From positions 62,001 to 126,000 of the forward strand of contig CAJFVO010000001.1 in NCBI GenBank assembly GCA_904420555.1: 64,000 nt of DNA. The letters are read 5' to 3'. Each line of letters opens with the position of its first letter. Within the stretch, counting starts at the first letter, position 1. Position numbers and translations under genes: made by a program. Positions 10,141-18,897 of the stretch are shown piece by piece. Origin of the DNA: Candidatus Heritagella intestinalis (GTDB taxonomy: Bacteria > Bacillota > Clostridia > Oscillospirales > Acutalibacteraceae). The notes beneath the pieces are model-generated. The model did not search any database, was not told the origin of the DNA, and was given only the letters and a program-made list of their open reading frames with translations.

Positions 10141-12015
10141 ATGGCTCTGTTAGACAAGATTCGTGGGCCCGAGGATTTGAAAGCCCTCTCTATCAAAGAG
10201 CTGGAGATCCTGTGCGGGGAAATACGGCAGTTGATTATCCGGACAGTCGGCTGCAACGGCGGTCATCTTGCGTCTAATCTGGGTGTTGTTGAATTGACAG
10301 TGGCGCTCCACTATGTACTGCATCTGCCGGAGGATAAAATCGTGTGGGATGTGGGGCATCAGGCATATACACACAAAATTTTGACAGGCCGTAAAGACCA
10401 AATCCAATCTATTCGGAAAAAGGATGGATTGTCCGGATTTCCAAAGCCACAGGAGAGCCCCTATGACGCTTTCGCCGTAGGCCACGCCAGTACATCTATT
10501 TCTGCGGCGCTGGGCCTTGCCAGGGCAGCCCAGATGCAAAACCGGGATGACAAAGTGGTAGCGGTCATTGGAGACGGCGCCCTGACAGGAGGCTTGGCCT
10601 ATGAGGGGCTCAATAATGCTGGCAGGCTCCAGAGAAATTTGATTGTAATTCTCAATGATAATGGGATGTCGATTTCTCCTAACGTGGGGAATATGGCACG
10701 GTATTTGGCCTATATCCGCGCAGGCCGGCCATATCTGAATGCCAAAGGCCGTGTAGAGAAGATATTGAGCCATATTCCGGCCATCGGAGAGCCGCTGCAA
10801 AACGGTTTGAAGCATGTAAAGAAAAAAGTAAAGAGTTTAATCTATAACAGCACGATATTCGAGGATTTAGGATTCCTCTATTATGGCCCATTTGACGGGC
10901 ATGACCTGCCGGGTTTAATCCATATTTTGCAGACGGTATCGACACTTTCCAGACCGGTGTTGCTGCATCTTCACACTTCCAAAGGCAAGGGATACACCTT
11001 TGCAGAGGATGATCCCGATACGTTCCATGGGGTTTCCGCTTTTGATGTGAAAACTGGGTTGGTCGAAGGTGGCAAGGGAGAAAGCTTTTCGGATGTATTC
11101 GGGCGTTCCATTTGCCAGTTTGCCCAGAGGGATTCCCGGGTCTGTGCCATCACGGCTGCCATGCAGTTGGGAACCTGCCTAACGGATTTTCGGCAGAGGT
11201 TTCCGGCACGCTTTTTTGATGTAGGCATTGCAGAGGAGCACGCAATTACGTTTGCCGGCGGCTTAGCTTCCGGCGGGATGATTCCGGTTTGCGCCATCTA
11301 TTCTACCTTTTTACAGCGCGGCTATGACCAAATTATCCATGATGCTGCGATTCAGCGAGTCAAATTGGTGTTGGCCATTGATCGGGCCGGCGTTGTAGGG
11401 GAAGATGGGGAAACCCATCAAGGCGTGTTTGATGCGGCTTTCCTTCACTCCATTCCGGATGTGACGATTTTCGCGCCTGCTTATTATGATGAGCTACACG
11501 AATGCCTGCGAGCAGCCCTGTTCGAAGTCAAGGGCGTTTGTGCGGTTCGATACCCCAGAGGAAAGAGCCTTTATCGTCCAGTTGATTACCATTTTGAATG
11601 TAAGCCATTTTCACTTTACGGAGATGTTCACAGCAAAATAAGAATTGTCACCTATGGCAGGCTGTTTTCCTTTACAGCAAAAGCCAGGGAAAATCTGCGA
11701 AAACAAGGTTTGGATGTCTGTATTATTAAGTTAAACTGCGTCAAACCCATTGCGGAAGAGGTCTATGAACAGGCCTTGCAGGGGGATTCCCTCTATTTTT
11801 TTGAAGAGGGAATAGAAGCAGGTGGTATTGGAGAGCATTTCCTTTCGCAATTGACGCAACGCGGATATCGCGGAAAGACCTTTTTGCGGGGAATCGGGGA
11901 TTTTTTCCTTCGGCATGCCTCTATGCAGGAACAATTACAGGAATTGCAGCTTGACGATGTGGGAATCTATCGGGCTGTAATGGAGGGAGAAGGGAGAGAG
12001 CTGAAAAATGATTGA
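10141..12015 (+). CDS. dxs: 1-deoxy-D-xylulose-5-phosphate synthase (Dxs)
   Basis: First enzyme of the MEP isoprenoid route: condenses pyruvate and glyceraldehyde-3-phosphate using thiamine diphosphate. 624 aa. Motifs: DVGHQAYTHKILTGR, VGHASTSISAALGLA, GDGALTGG ... NDNGMS for the cofactor, IAEEHAITFAGGLA carrying the catalytic Glu, and DRAGVVGEDGETHQG. A loop usually reading MPxGTGL is here MQLGTCL, a small divergence. ispH in the same window completes the end of this pathway. It overlaps tlyA by 8 nt. Confidence 0.96.
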   Translation: MALLDKIRGPEDLKALSIKELEILCGEIRQLIIRTVGCNGGHLASNLGVVELTVALHYVLHLPEDKIVWDVGHQAYTHKILTGRKDQIQSIRKKDGLSGFPKPQESPYDAFAVGHASTSISAALGLARAAQMQNRDDKVVAVIGDGALTGGLAYEGLNNAGRLQRNLIVILNDNGMSISPNVGNMARYLAYIRAGRPYLNAKGRVEKILSHIPAIGEPLQNGLKHVKKKVKSLIYNSTIFEDLGFLYYGPFDGHDLPGLIHILQTVSTLSRPVLLHLHTSKGKGYTFAEDDPDTFHGVSAFDVKTGLVEGGKGESFSDVFGRSICQFAQRDSRVCAITAAMQLGTCLTDFRQRFPARFFDVGIAEEHAITFAGGLASGGMIPVCAIYSTFLQRGYDQIIHDAAIQRVKLVLAIDRAGVVGEDGETHQGVFDAAFLHSIPDVTIFAPAYYDELHECLRAALFEVKGVCAVRYPRGKSLYRPVDYHFECKPFSLYGDVHSKIRIVTYGRLFSFTAKARENLRKQGLDVCIIKLNCVKPIAEEVYEQALQGDSLYFFEEGIEAGGIGEHFLSQLTQRGYRGKTFLRGIGDFFLRHASMQEQLQELQLDDVGIYRAVMEGEGRELKND

Positions 12016-12829
12016 GAAAAAGCGACTGGATTGCCTGATTTTTGAACGGGGACTGGCCCCCAGCCGGGAGAAAGCCCGGGCTTTGATTATGGCGGGCCAG
12101 GTATATGTGGATCATCAGAAAGCAGACAAGCCCGGGACTATGCTGCCTGTCGATAAGGCGGTGGAGGTTCGTGGAGATACACTGCCTTATGTGAGCCGCG
12201 GCGGCTTGAAGCTTGCGAAAGCCATGGAGTCCTTTCCGATTTCCTTGGAGGACTGTGTTTGCATGGATATTGGCGCTTCCACCGGCGGCTTCACGGATTG
12301 TATGCTGCAAAATGGCGCCCGGAAAGTGTATTCGGTGGATGTGGGATACGGCCAATTGGCTTGGAGCCTGCGCACGGACCCCCGGGTCGTCAATTTAGAG
12401 CGCACCAACGCCCGCTATCTGACGACAGAGCAGGTTCCAGAGCCCGTGGATTTCTTCAGCGTGGATGTGTCCTTTATTTCCTTGACCTTGATTTTGCCGG
12501 CCGTTCGCCCTCTGCTTCGGGATGGAGGCCGGGCCGTTTGTCTGATCAAGCCCCAATTTGAGGCCGGACGGGAAAAGGTCGGAAAGAAGGGCGTTGTTCG
12601 GGATAAAGCGGTACATATCGAAGTCATTGAGAAGATACTGGACTTCGCCCTGCAAAACGGGTATTCCGTTTTGGGACTGACCTATTCTCCTGTAAAAGGG
12701 CCGGAAGGAAATATTGAATATCTGGTTTATTTGGAAAAAACGGATACGCCCCAGAAGCACCAGGATATAGACGCGGCTTCGGTGGTGGAAGCTTCCCATC
12801 AGGCTTTGGACAAGGAGGCGGGACATTGA
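12008..12829 (+). CDS. tlyA: TlyA family rRNA (cytidine-2'-O)-methyltransferase
   Basis: 273 aa. An N-terminal S4 RNA-binding domain ([19 protein letters not shown], residues about 5-65) is followed by an FtsJ-like methyltransferase domain with the SAM motif [14 protein letters not shown] and the conserved [10 protein letters not shown]. In Mycobacterium TlyA 2'-O-methylates 16S and 23S rRNA and affects capreomycin sensitivity; the Firmicute YqxC orthologue is less studied. The dxs-tlyA-nadK-argR-recN order is widespread in Firmicutes. Its stop overlaps the TTG start of nadK. Confidence 0.92.
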   Translation: MIEKKRLDCLIFERGLAPSREKARALIMAGQVYVDHQKADKPGTMLPVDKAVEVRGDTLPYVSRGGLKLAKAMESFPISLEDCVCMDIGASTGGFTDCMLQNGARKVYSVDVGYGQLAWSLRTDPRVVNLERTNARYLTTEQVPEPVDFFSVDVSFISLTLILPAVRPLLRDGGRAVCLIKPQFEAGREKVGKKGVVRDKAVHIEVIEKILDFALQNGYSVLGLTYSPVKGPEGNIEYLVYLEKTDTPQKHQDIDAASVVEASHQALDKEAGH

Positions 12830-13701
12830 GCTCGGTTTTAGCACCGAAATTGAAAAACCTGGTTTTACTGCCCAATTTGACAAAACGGAATGCTGCGCTG
12901 CACACCAACCGTATTGCGGACAAACTGCGGGAGCTGGGAATAAAAGTGTGGATGCATGAGCCTATGGAAAAGGTCTTTTCTGATTCAGACACACTGTTTT
13001 GGGAAGATTTTGACCAAATGATTGAATCGTGCGATGCGGTTATCGCCATTGGCGGGGATGGGACTATTATCCACGCGGCGAAACACGCGGCCCATGCGGA
13101 TAAACCTATTTTGGGAGTCAACGTAGGCCGTTTAGGCTTTGTTGCCGGTTTGGAAGTGGACGAGCTGGAGTTGCTGGAACACTTGGTTACCGGTCAATAT
13201 ACGGAAGAAAAACGCATGATGATCTCCGTCAAAACGTTTTTTCAAGGCAGGCCTATGGAGTACCAGGTGCTCAATGATGCCGTAATCGCCCGCGGTTCTT
13301 TTTCTCGAATTCTGGATTTTCAGGTCTCTCTCAATCAAGGCGCTATCTGCCATTATCGGGCCGATGGGTTGATTCTGGCTACTCCTACAGGTTCTACAGC
13401 TTACTCTCTGTCTGCAGGAGGGCCAGTAGTGGACCCTTCTATGGAATGTATACTCCTGACTCCGATCTGTCCTCATTCCCTGTTTACCAGGCCTGTTATT
13501 TTCAATTCGCAGTCACATATTGCTGCCCGGGCCGAAGGGGATGAAGCCATCTATCTGACCTTAGATGGGGAAGAGTCTCTTTGTATCGGCAATGAGGAAG
13601 TCTCCTTTGCCAAATCAGAAGAAGAGGTTCGTTTGATTCAGCTTCGGCACAAGGAGTTTTATCAGGTAGTCAACGAAAAATTAGCGGAAAAACGAGGATA
13701 A
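12826..13701 (+). CDS. nadK: NAD kinase
   Basis: Phosphorylates NAD to NADP. 291 aa. The diagnostic GGDGT motif ([15 protein letters not shown], about residue 70) and the second conserved segment [16 protein letters not shown] are present. The TTG start at 12826 follows AAGGAGG (about 12811-12817) by 8-9 nt and overlaps the tlyA stop, typical of translational coupling. It lies in the conserved tlyA-nadK-argR-recN block. Confidence 0.95.
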   Translation: MSSVLAPKLKNLVLLPNLTKRNAALHTNRIADKLRELGIKVWMHEPMEKVFSDSDTLFWEDFDQMIESCDAVIAIGGDGTIIHAAKHAAHADKPILGVNVGRLGFVAGLEVDELELLEHLVTGQYTEEKRMMISVKTFFQGRPMEYQVLNDAVIARGSFSRILDFQVSLNQGAICHYRADGLILATPTGSTAYSLSAGGPVVDPSMECILLTPICPHSLFTRPVIFNSQSHIAARAEGDEAIYLTLDGEESLCIGNEEVSFAKSEEEVRLIQLRHKEFYQVVNEKLAEKRG

Positions 13702-13755
13702 ACAAAAATTTTACAGACTTCATTTTTAATGCGAAAGGAGTGCTTATAAATCACT

Positions 13756-14208
13756 ATGAAAACGCGACGTCATGCCAAGATCTTGGAGCTGATCAGCGAA
13801 CGGGACATCGATACCCAGGATGAACTCCTGCGCTGCCTGCGGGAATCGGGGTTTGAAGTGACTCAAGCAACGGTCTCCCGGGATATCAAGGAGCTCCGTT
13901 TGGTAAAAACCCTTTCCAGCGAGGGGAAATACAAGTACTCTGTAGGACAGGATCACACCAAAAATGTGTCGTCTAAATTTTTCTCCCTGTTTGCTGATTC
14001 CGTTTTAACGGTGGATTCCGCCAACAATATGGTGGTAATCCGGTGTATGACGGGAATGGCCCAGGCAATCTGCGCCGCAATGGACTCGATCCAGTGGAAG
14101 AGCGCTTTGGGCACGGTGGCCGGAGATGATACCATCTTTGTGGTTTGCCGGGATGATACCAGCGCCAAAGAAATGGAAGAAGAACTGAAGAAATTGATGA
14201 CAAGGTGA
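13756..14208 (+). CDS. argR: Arginine repressor (ArgR/AhrC)
   Basis: Arginine-responsive hexameric regulator of arginine synthesis and catabolism. 150 aa, exactly the family size. The N-terminal winged helix contains QATVSRDIKELRLVK; the C-terminal oligomerisation and arginine-binding domain contains GTVAGDDTIFVVCR. The nearest ribosome binding site (AAAGGAG, 13734-13740) is about 15 nt from the ATG, longer than usual, but an in-frame stop at 13747-13749 excludes a longer start. 6 nt separate it from recN. Confidence 0.95.
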   Translation: MKTRRHAKILELISERDIDTQDELLRCLRESGFEVTQATVSRDIKELRLVKTLSSEGKYKYSVGQDHTKNVSSKFFSLFADSVLTVDSANNMVVIRCMTGMAQAICAAMDSIQWKSALGTVAGDDTIFVVCRDDTSAKEMEEELKKLMTR

Positions 14209-14214
14209 TTTTGG

Positions 14215-15888
14215 ATGTTGACACAGCTCTATATTGAGAATATTGCGGTAATCGAAAAGGCTTCTATTGATTTCCGCGCTGGGTTTAATGTGCTGACCGG
14301 TGAAACCGGTGCGGGAAAGTCCATCATCATCGACTCCATCAACGCAGTCTTGGGAGGCAGAGTTTCCCGAGAAATTGTGCGCAGTGGGGCTAAAGTAGCC
14401 CGGGTCAGCGCGCTTTTTACAGATATCAATCCCAGATCTCTCCGGTGGCTGGAACAGCAGGGTTTCTCTTCAGAAGAAGAGGAAGCCCTGCTGCTTCAGC
14501 GAGAAATTCGTCCCGAAGGGAAAACGGTATGCCGCATTAACGGCTGTCCCGCTACGGTGGCCATGCTTCGAGAGCTTGGGGCAGGTCTGCTGCATATTTT
14601 GGGGCAGCATGAAAGCTATGAGCTCCTTTCCCCGGATCGGCATGTGGAATACGTGGATAGCTTTGGCCGGTTAGAAGAGCTAAAAAGTCAATACCAGGCT
14701 GTGTATGAAAAGCTTCGGGCTGTGAAAAAAGAACGGGAAGCCCTTTTAATGGACGAAACCCAAAAGGCCCGGCGAATGGATTTGCTCCGGTATCAGATTG
14801 AAGAACTGGAGAGAGGGGAGATCCGTCCAGGGGAGCAGGAAGAGTTGATCCAGCAGCGGATGATGTTCCGAAACAGTGAGAAAATCGCAGAAGCGGTGTC
14901 TCTGGCGAAAGGCGCCCTAAACGGAGATGAGGATGCGATAGGCGCTTTGGAAGAGGTGGGCAGCGCGGCGGATTCTTTGGAAGAAGCGGCGGAGTTTCTC
15001 CCGGCCTTATCCGGAACGGCCCAAAAATTGCGGGATTTGGAATACGGCCTTCAGGATTGCCTAGCGGAAATTCGGGATGCTGCGGACAGCCTGGAATACG
15101 ACCCTGGCCAACTGGAACAGGTGGAGGAGCGGATAGATCAGCTCTATCGCCTCAGCCTGAAATACGGCTCTACCGAAGAAGAAATGCTGGCCTTTTTGGA
15201 AAACAGCCGCAAAGAGCTTCACAGTATTGAGCTTTCGGATGAGCGCGCGGAGGAATTGGCCGCAGAATATGAAAAATATAAGGAAGAAGCCATCCAGCTG
15301 GCCAAGGAGCTTTCCTCTGGACGGCGCAAGGCTGCTGCAGAGTTGGTTCGCCGCGTCCGAGAGGAATTGTCTTTTCTGGATATGCCCAATGTGGAGTTTC
15401 AAGTGGAGCAGATTCGCTGCCCGTTGAACCATTGGGGCTGTGACAAAATACAGTTTTTGCTCTCCACCAACCCTGGGGAGCCCGCCCGGCCTATGGCGAA
15501 GATTGCTTCCGGTGGCGAGCTTTCCCGCATCATGCTGGCTATCAAGACCGTGCTTTCCGGTACGGACGATATTGCTACCATGATCTTCGATGAGGTGGAT
15601 ACCGGCATTAGCGGCAGCGCGGCGCGGAAAGTGGGCCTGAAGCTCCGGGAGGTTTCCCGGAACCGGCAGGTGCTTTGCGTCACCCATTTGGCGCAGATTG
15701 CTGCTTTGGGGGATTCTCACTTCCTGATTTCCAAAGAGGTACACGATCAAAAAACCTTTACCCAGGTTCGGCCTTTGGATTTTGAGGGAAGAAAACGGGA
15801 AATTGCCCGGATTATGGGCGGTACAGAAATCACCCCGCTCCTGCTGCAAAACGCGGAGGAAATGCTCTGTCAAAGGGAAAATTTGTGA
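14215..15888 (+). CDS. recN: DNA repair protein RecN
   Basis: SMC-like ATPase that acts early in double-strand break repair. 557 aa. Walker A GETGAGKS near residue 32, a long central coiled-coil region (about residues 150-370, rich in Glu/Arg/Leu), the ABC signature ASGGELSRIMLAIK and Walker B IFDEVDTGISG, followed by the H-loop VTHLAQIA. It is the last gene of the plus-strand operon. I see no LexA box directly upstream, so SOS control, if any, would not be local. Confidence 0.96.
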   Translation: MLTQLYIENIAVIEKASIDFRAGFNVLTGETGAGKSIIIDSINAVLGGRVSREIVRSGAKVARVSALFTDINPRSLRWLEQQGFSSEEEEALLLQREIRPEGKTVCRINGCPATVAMLRELGAGLLHILGQHESYELLSPDRHVEYVDSFGRLEELKSQYQAVYEKLRAVKKEREALLMDETQKARRMDLLRYQIEELERGEIRPGEQEELIQQRMMFRNSEKIAEAVSLAKGALNGDEDAIGALEEVGSAADSLEEAAEFLPALSGTAQKLRDLEYGLQDCLAEIRDAADSLEYDPGQLEQVEERIDQLYRLSLKYGSTEEEMLAFLENSRKELHSIELSDERAEELAAEYEKYKEEAIQLAKELSSGRRKAAAELVRRVREELSFLDMPNVEFQVEQIRCPLNHWGCDKIQFLLSTNPGEPARPMAKIASGGELSRIMLAIKTVLSGTDDIATMIFDEVDTGISGSAARKVGLKLREVSRNRQVLCVTHLAQIAALGDSHFLISKEVHDQKTFTQVRPLDFEGRKREIARIMGGTEITPLLLQNAEEMLCQRENL

Positions 15889-15948
15889 TGCGCAAAAAGG
15901 GAAGAAGGTACTTCCTTTTGAAAAGGGCTCTAAACGAAAAAGAACCCC

Positions 15949-15977
15949 TTGACTTTTGAAGAGTTCTTCGCTATAAT
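15949..15977 (+). promoter_or_regulatory. Promoter of the tyrS T-box transcript
   Basis: TTGACT at 15949-15954, 17-bp spacer, perfect TATAAT at 15972-15977. Transcription would start near 15984, just before the T-box Stem I. Confidence 0.88.
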
Positions 15978-15983
15978 CACCAT

Positions 15984-16270
15984 AAAGGCAATGAAGGAAA
16001 AAAGTACTGCTGTGGGCTTTATATGGCCCAGCCGGCAAAGAGAACCTGCGGTTGGTGGAAGCAGGGGCGGCGGCAGACAGGAAAATACATTCCGGAGCTG
16101 TAGGCTGAAAGCAGGATTGCAAGTAGGCTGTGCCGGGCCGCACCCGTTACTGTGCAGGAGTATAAAAGGGGAGACCCCTGTACTCCGTAAGGCCGTTATT
16201 GTGAAGTAGCGGCGAACTGAGGTGGTACCGCGGTTTTTCCGCCCTCTGCAAAACGCAGGGGGCGTTTTTA
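15984..16270 (+). ncRNA. Tyrosine-specific T-box riboswitch
   Basis: Leader that senses uncharged tRNA-Tyr and controls read-through into tyrS. The T-box core AGGTGGTACCGCG is at 16220-16232. Stem I can be traced: a short lower stem (GGAA near 15996 with TTCC at 16090-16093), the AGTA 5' side of the specifier loop, an upper CTGCTG/CGGCAG pairing, and the 3' specifier strand containing TAC at 16086-16088 followed by A. TAC is a tyrosine codon and agrees with the downstream gene. The stretch 15889-16329 therefore holds promoter, T-box and terminator, with no separate gene. Confidence 0.93.
16240..16270 (+). terminator. T-box terminator hairpin
   Basis: CGCCCTCTGC (16240-16249) pairs with GCAGGGGGCG (16255-16264), followed by TTTTT. 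In a T-box this competes with the antiterminator formed by the T-box sequence just upstream. Confidence 0.9.
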
Positions 16271-16329
16271 TTTGTGTTTCCCATCACAGCCCCCGGCACT
16301 TGAAAAATCGAGAAAGAGAGGTTTGTACA

Positions 16330-17556
16330 ATGGGAGTTTTTGAAGTTTTGAAGGAAAGAGGGCTGATCGCCCAGATGACCAACGAGGAGAAAATCCGGGA
16401 TCTCCTGAACAACCACAAAATCCGGTTTTATATTGGCTTTGACCCCACAGCGGACAGCCTGCACGTAGGGCATTTCCTGCAGGTAATGGTGATGGCCCAC
16501 ATGCAGCGGGCCGGCCATACGCCCATTGCTCTGTTCGGCGGCGGCACCGGCATGATCGGCGACCCCTCCGGCAAAACGGAAATGCGCCGCATGATGACCC
16601 GGGAGGAAATCGACCACAACATCAGCTGTTTTCAGAAGCAGATGTCCCGGCTCATCGACTTCTCCGATGGCAAGGCCATTATGGCCAACAATGCCGATTG
16701 GCTGCTGAATCTGAACTACATCCAGTTCCTCCGGGAAGTGGGCGTGCATTTCTCTGTGAACCGGATGCTGGCGGCAGAGTGCTACAAGCAGCGCCTGGAG
16801 AGAGGTCTTTCCTTCTTCGAGATGAACTACATGATTATGCAGAGCTACGACTTCCTGGAGCTGAACCGCCGCTATGACTGTGTCATGGAGCTGGGCGGCG
16901 ATGACCAGTGGAGCAACATTATCGGCGGCGTAGAGCTGGTTCGCCGCTCTGAGGGGAAAGAGGTCTACGGCATGACCTTTACTCTGCTGACCACCAGCGA
17001 AGGCAAGAAGATGGGCAAGACCGAGAAGGGCGCCGTGTGGCTGGACCCGGAGAAGATGTCTCCCTTTGACTTCTATCAGTACTGGAGAAATGTAGCGGAC
17101 GCCGATGTGATCCGCTGCCTGAAGCTCCTGACCTTCCTGCCTATGTCTGAAATCCACGAGTTGGAGAAGCTCACCGGCAGCGAGCTGAATAAGGCCAAGG
17201 AAATCCTGGCCTTTGAAGTCACCAAGTTGGTACACGGGGAAGAAGAGGCCATTAAGGCCCAGGAGGGTGCTCGGGCTCTGTTCAGCACCGGCACCAACAC
17301 CGATAATATGCCCACCACCGAGATTTCCGCCGATGACTTCACCGACGGCAAGCTGTTGGTGCTGGATTTGCTCATGAAGGCCGGCCTGACGCCCTCTAAG
17401 GGCGAAGGACGCCGTCTGGTAACCCAAGGCGGCGTGAGCATTGACGACCAGAAGGTGACGGATATTGCGGCGGCAGTAACCGCGTCCGACTTTGAAAAGG
17501 GCTATCTGGTAATCAAGAAGGGGAAGAAGGTACACCACAAAGTGGTCTTGAAGTAA
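16330..17556 (+). CDS. tyrS: Tyrosyl-tRNA synthetase
   Basis: Class I aminoacyl-tRNA synthetase that charges tRNA-Tyr. 408 aa. Nucleotide-binding signatures: [11 protein letters not shown] (HIGH motif) and KKMGKTEKG (KMSKS-type motif, here with Gly for Ser); tyrosine-binding region [10 protein letters not shown]-terminal S4 domain [14 protein letters not shown]. The ATG at 16330 follows GAGAGG; the open frame extends upstream into the T-box terminator but that part is leader RNA. Expression is set by the tyrosine T-box. Confidence 0.97.
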   Translation: MGVFEVLKERGLIAQMTNEEKIRDLLNNHKIRFYIGFDPTADSLHVGHFLQVMVMAHMQRAGHTPIALFGGGTGMIGDPSGKTEMRRMMTREEIDHNISCFQKQMSRLIDFSDGKAIMANNADWLLNLNYIQFLREVGVHFSVNRMLAAECYKQRLERGLSFFEMNYMIMQSYDFLELNRRYDCVMELGGDDQWSNIIGGVELVRRSEGKEVYGMTFTLLTTSEGKKMGKTEKGAVWLDPEKMSPFDFYQYWRNVADADVIRCLKLLTFLPMSEIHELEKLTGSELNKAKEILAFEVTKLVHGEEEAIKAQEGARALFSTGTNTDNMPTTEISADDFTDGKLLVLDLLMKAGLTPSKGEGRRLVTQGGVSIDDQKVTDIAAAVTASDFEKGYLVIKKGKKVHHKVVLK

Positions 17557-17605
17557 AAATGTTTATTAGCAGATTTTTGTTATAAGAAGAAAATAAAGAT
17601 AAACG

Positions 17606-17667
17606 AAAAACCCCTGCGCGGGAAAAAAGGGGGGAGAGAGCCCTCCTTCCTGCGCAGGGGGTTTTTG
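17606..17667. terminator. Bidirectional terminator between tyrS and the Xer recombinase
   Basis: CCCCTGCGC (17611-17619) pairs with GCGCAGGGG (17652-17660); an A-rich tract lies on the left and TTTTT on the right, so it can end both converging transcripts. The roughly 32-nt loop contains a second small hairpin. Confidence 0.82.
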
Positions 17668-17691
17668 CTTTTTCTGATTCTTTTCTGATTC

Positions 17692-18753
17692 TTATGAGTC
17701 CTTTCCTTTTCCCGGTTCGACATTTTCCGCATTTGTCTCAGCAGGATTTGGGTCCTTACGGGGTTTGATTTTAGCAAGAGGATTGGCGTTGGCCGCCTCT
17801 TCCATCTGTTTGCTGGATAGGTGGGTGTAGATTTCCGTAGTGCCCAGGTTTTCATGGCCCAGGATGTCCTTTAAGACCCGAATATCCACATCGCCATGCT
17901 GATACATCAAGGTGGCCGCCGTGTGGCGGAGCTTGTGAACCGAGTAACCGGGGCCGCCTAAATCGATAGCGCCGAGATATTTTTTGACAATATGCTGGAC
18001 GGTCTTGGGGCTAATGCGCTTGTGCTGACGGCTGATAAACAGGGCGTTTTTATCTTTCACGCCGTCTTTGGGCCGCACAGCCAAATATCGATCGATCGCC
18101 TCCAAACAGGCCGGATTGAGGTAAACGATGCGCTCTTTGTCGCCTTTGCCAACAATACGGATACAGGAGGATTGATGGCGGATATCCGTAAGATTGATGC
18201 CCACCAATTCGGAAAGACGCATTCCGCAATTCAAAAACAGTGTCAGAATACAGTAATCCCGTTCCTTATCCGGGCCGTCTACGGCTTGGAGCAAGTCAAT
18301 GCTTTGTTCTAATGTCAAATATTTCGGCAATGATTTTTTATGTTTTGGCGATTCTAAGGCTTGCATTGGACTTTCTGTTAAAAGCTGTCGCTGGTCTATA
18401 AGGTATTTATAAAATCGGCGCAGCGTGGTTGTTTTGCGCAGCCGTGTATTGACGGAATTTTTGCGTTCTGTCACCAGGAAATTCATGAATTCCAGCACGT
18501 CGCGCTTGGAAATCCGCAAAATTTCCTGGTCGGATATATCCGAAACCCGGATTTCCTTGTCCGGCGTATCCGCCGGAACCTGACCGGAATACCGCTTGAT
18601 AAACCGGAAAAACGTCATCAAATCTCGCGCGTATTCTTCTACAGTTAGCGGTGAACGCGCCCGTACCGTCAACTGATACTGTAAATAGTCCCGTACCAAC
18701 GGCGGAGATTCTTCTAAAAGTTCCTTGTGAAAGTTTGCAAGATTATATGCCAT
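17692..18753 (-). CDS. Tyrosine recombinase, XerC-like
   Basis: 353 aa site-specific recombinase. An N-terminal SAM-like core-binding domain (residues about 20-125) is followed by the catalytic domain with Arg in GMRLSELVGI, HKLRHTAATLMYQHG (HxLR), the later His in LGHENLGTT, and the Tyr nucleophile in EIYTHLS. It is about 50 residues longer than XerC/XerD because of a charged tail after residue 320. A second Xer protein (xerD, 25595-26488) is in the window. Its promoter has perfect consensus hexamers and a palindrome at the start site, suggesting tight control or self-targeting. It may be chromosomal XerC or a dedicated recombinase. Confidence 0.88.
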   Translation of the reverse strand: MAYNLANFHKELLEESPPLVRDYLQYQLTVRARSPLTVEEYARDLMTFFRFIKRYSGQVPADTPDKEIRVSDISDQEILRISKRDVLEFMNFLVTERKNSVNTRLRKTTTLRRFYKYLIDQRQLLTESPMQALESPKHKKSLPKYLTLEQSIDLLQAVDGPDKERDYCILTLFLNCGMRLSELVGINLTDIRHQSSCIRIVGKGDKERIVYLNPACLEAIDRYLAVRPKDGVKDKNALFISRQHKRISPKTVQHIVKKYLGAIDLGGPGYSVHKLRHTAATLMYQHGDVDIRVLKDILGHENLGTTEIYTHLSSKQMEEAANANPLAKIKPRKDPNPAETNAENVEPGKGKDS

Positions 18754-18786
18754 AACCGGTGATTTCCTGCCTTTCTGACTCCCCTG

Positions 18787-18816
18787 AATTATACAAAATT
18801 TTAATTTTGTATAATT
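18787..18816. repeat. Perfect palindrome overlapping the Xer promoter start (operator or Xer site)
   Basis: Two perfect 14-nt inverted arms (AATTATACAAAATT at 18787-18800 and its complement at 18803-18816) around a TT. Viewed as a recombination site it can be split 11-6-11 over 18788-18815, the same architecture as dif. The arm TTTTGTATAAT shares 8 of 11 positions with the E. coli dif XerD arm as I remember it. It begins 3 nt downstream of the -10 hexamer. Repressor operator and recombinase site are both possible. Confidence 0.8.
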
Positions 18817-18818
18817 AG

Positions 18819-18847
18819 ATTATAGCTTTTCGGGAGGGCCTTGTCAA
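18819..18847 (-). promoter_or_regulatory. Perfect-consensus promoter of the Xer recombinase gene
   Basis: On the minus strand: TTGACA (18847-18842), 17-bp spacer, TATAAT (18824-18819), all twelve consensus positions matched. Start of transcription is predicted near 18812, inside the palindrome, leaving a leader of about 60 nt. Confidence 0.9.
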
Positions 18848-18897
18848 GGATTTTTCCTCTCTTTTCTTTCCTTCGCAGTTTCTCTTTTTTATTTCTC

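Noticed and set aside
15949-16209. 86-codon frame within the tyrS leader
   Set aside because: The region is fully explained as promoter plus T-box RNA; the frame has no ribosome binding site.
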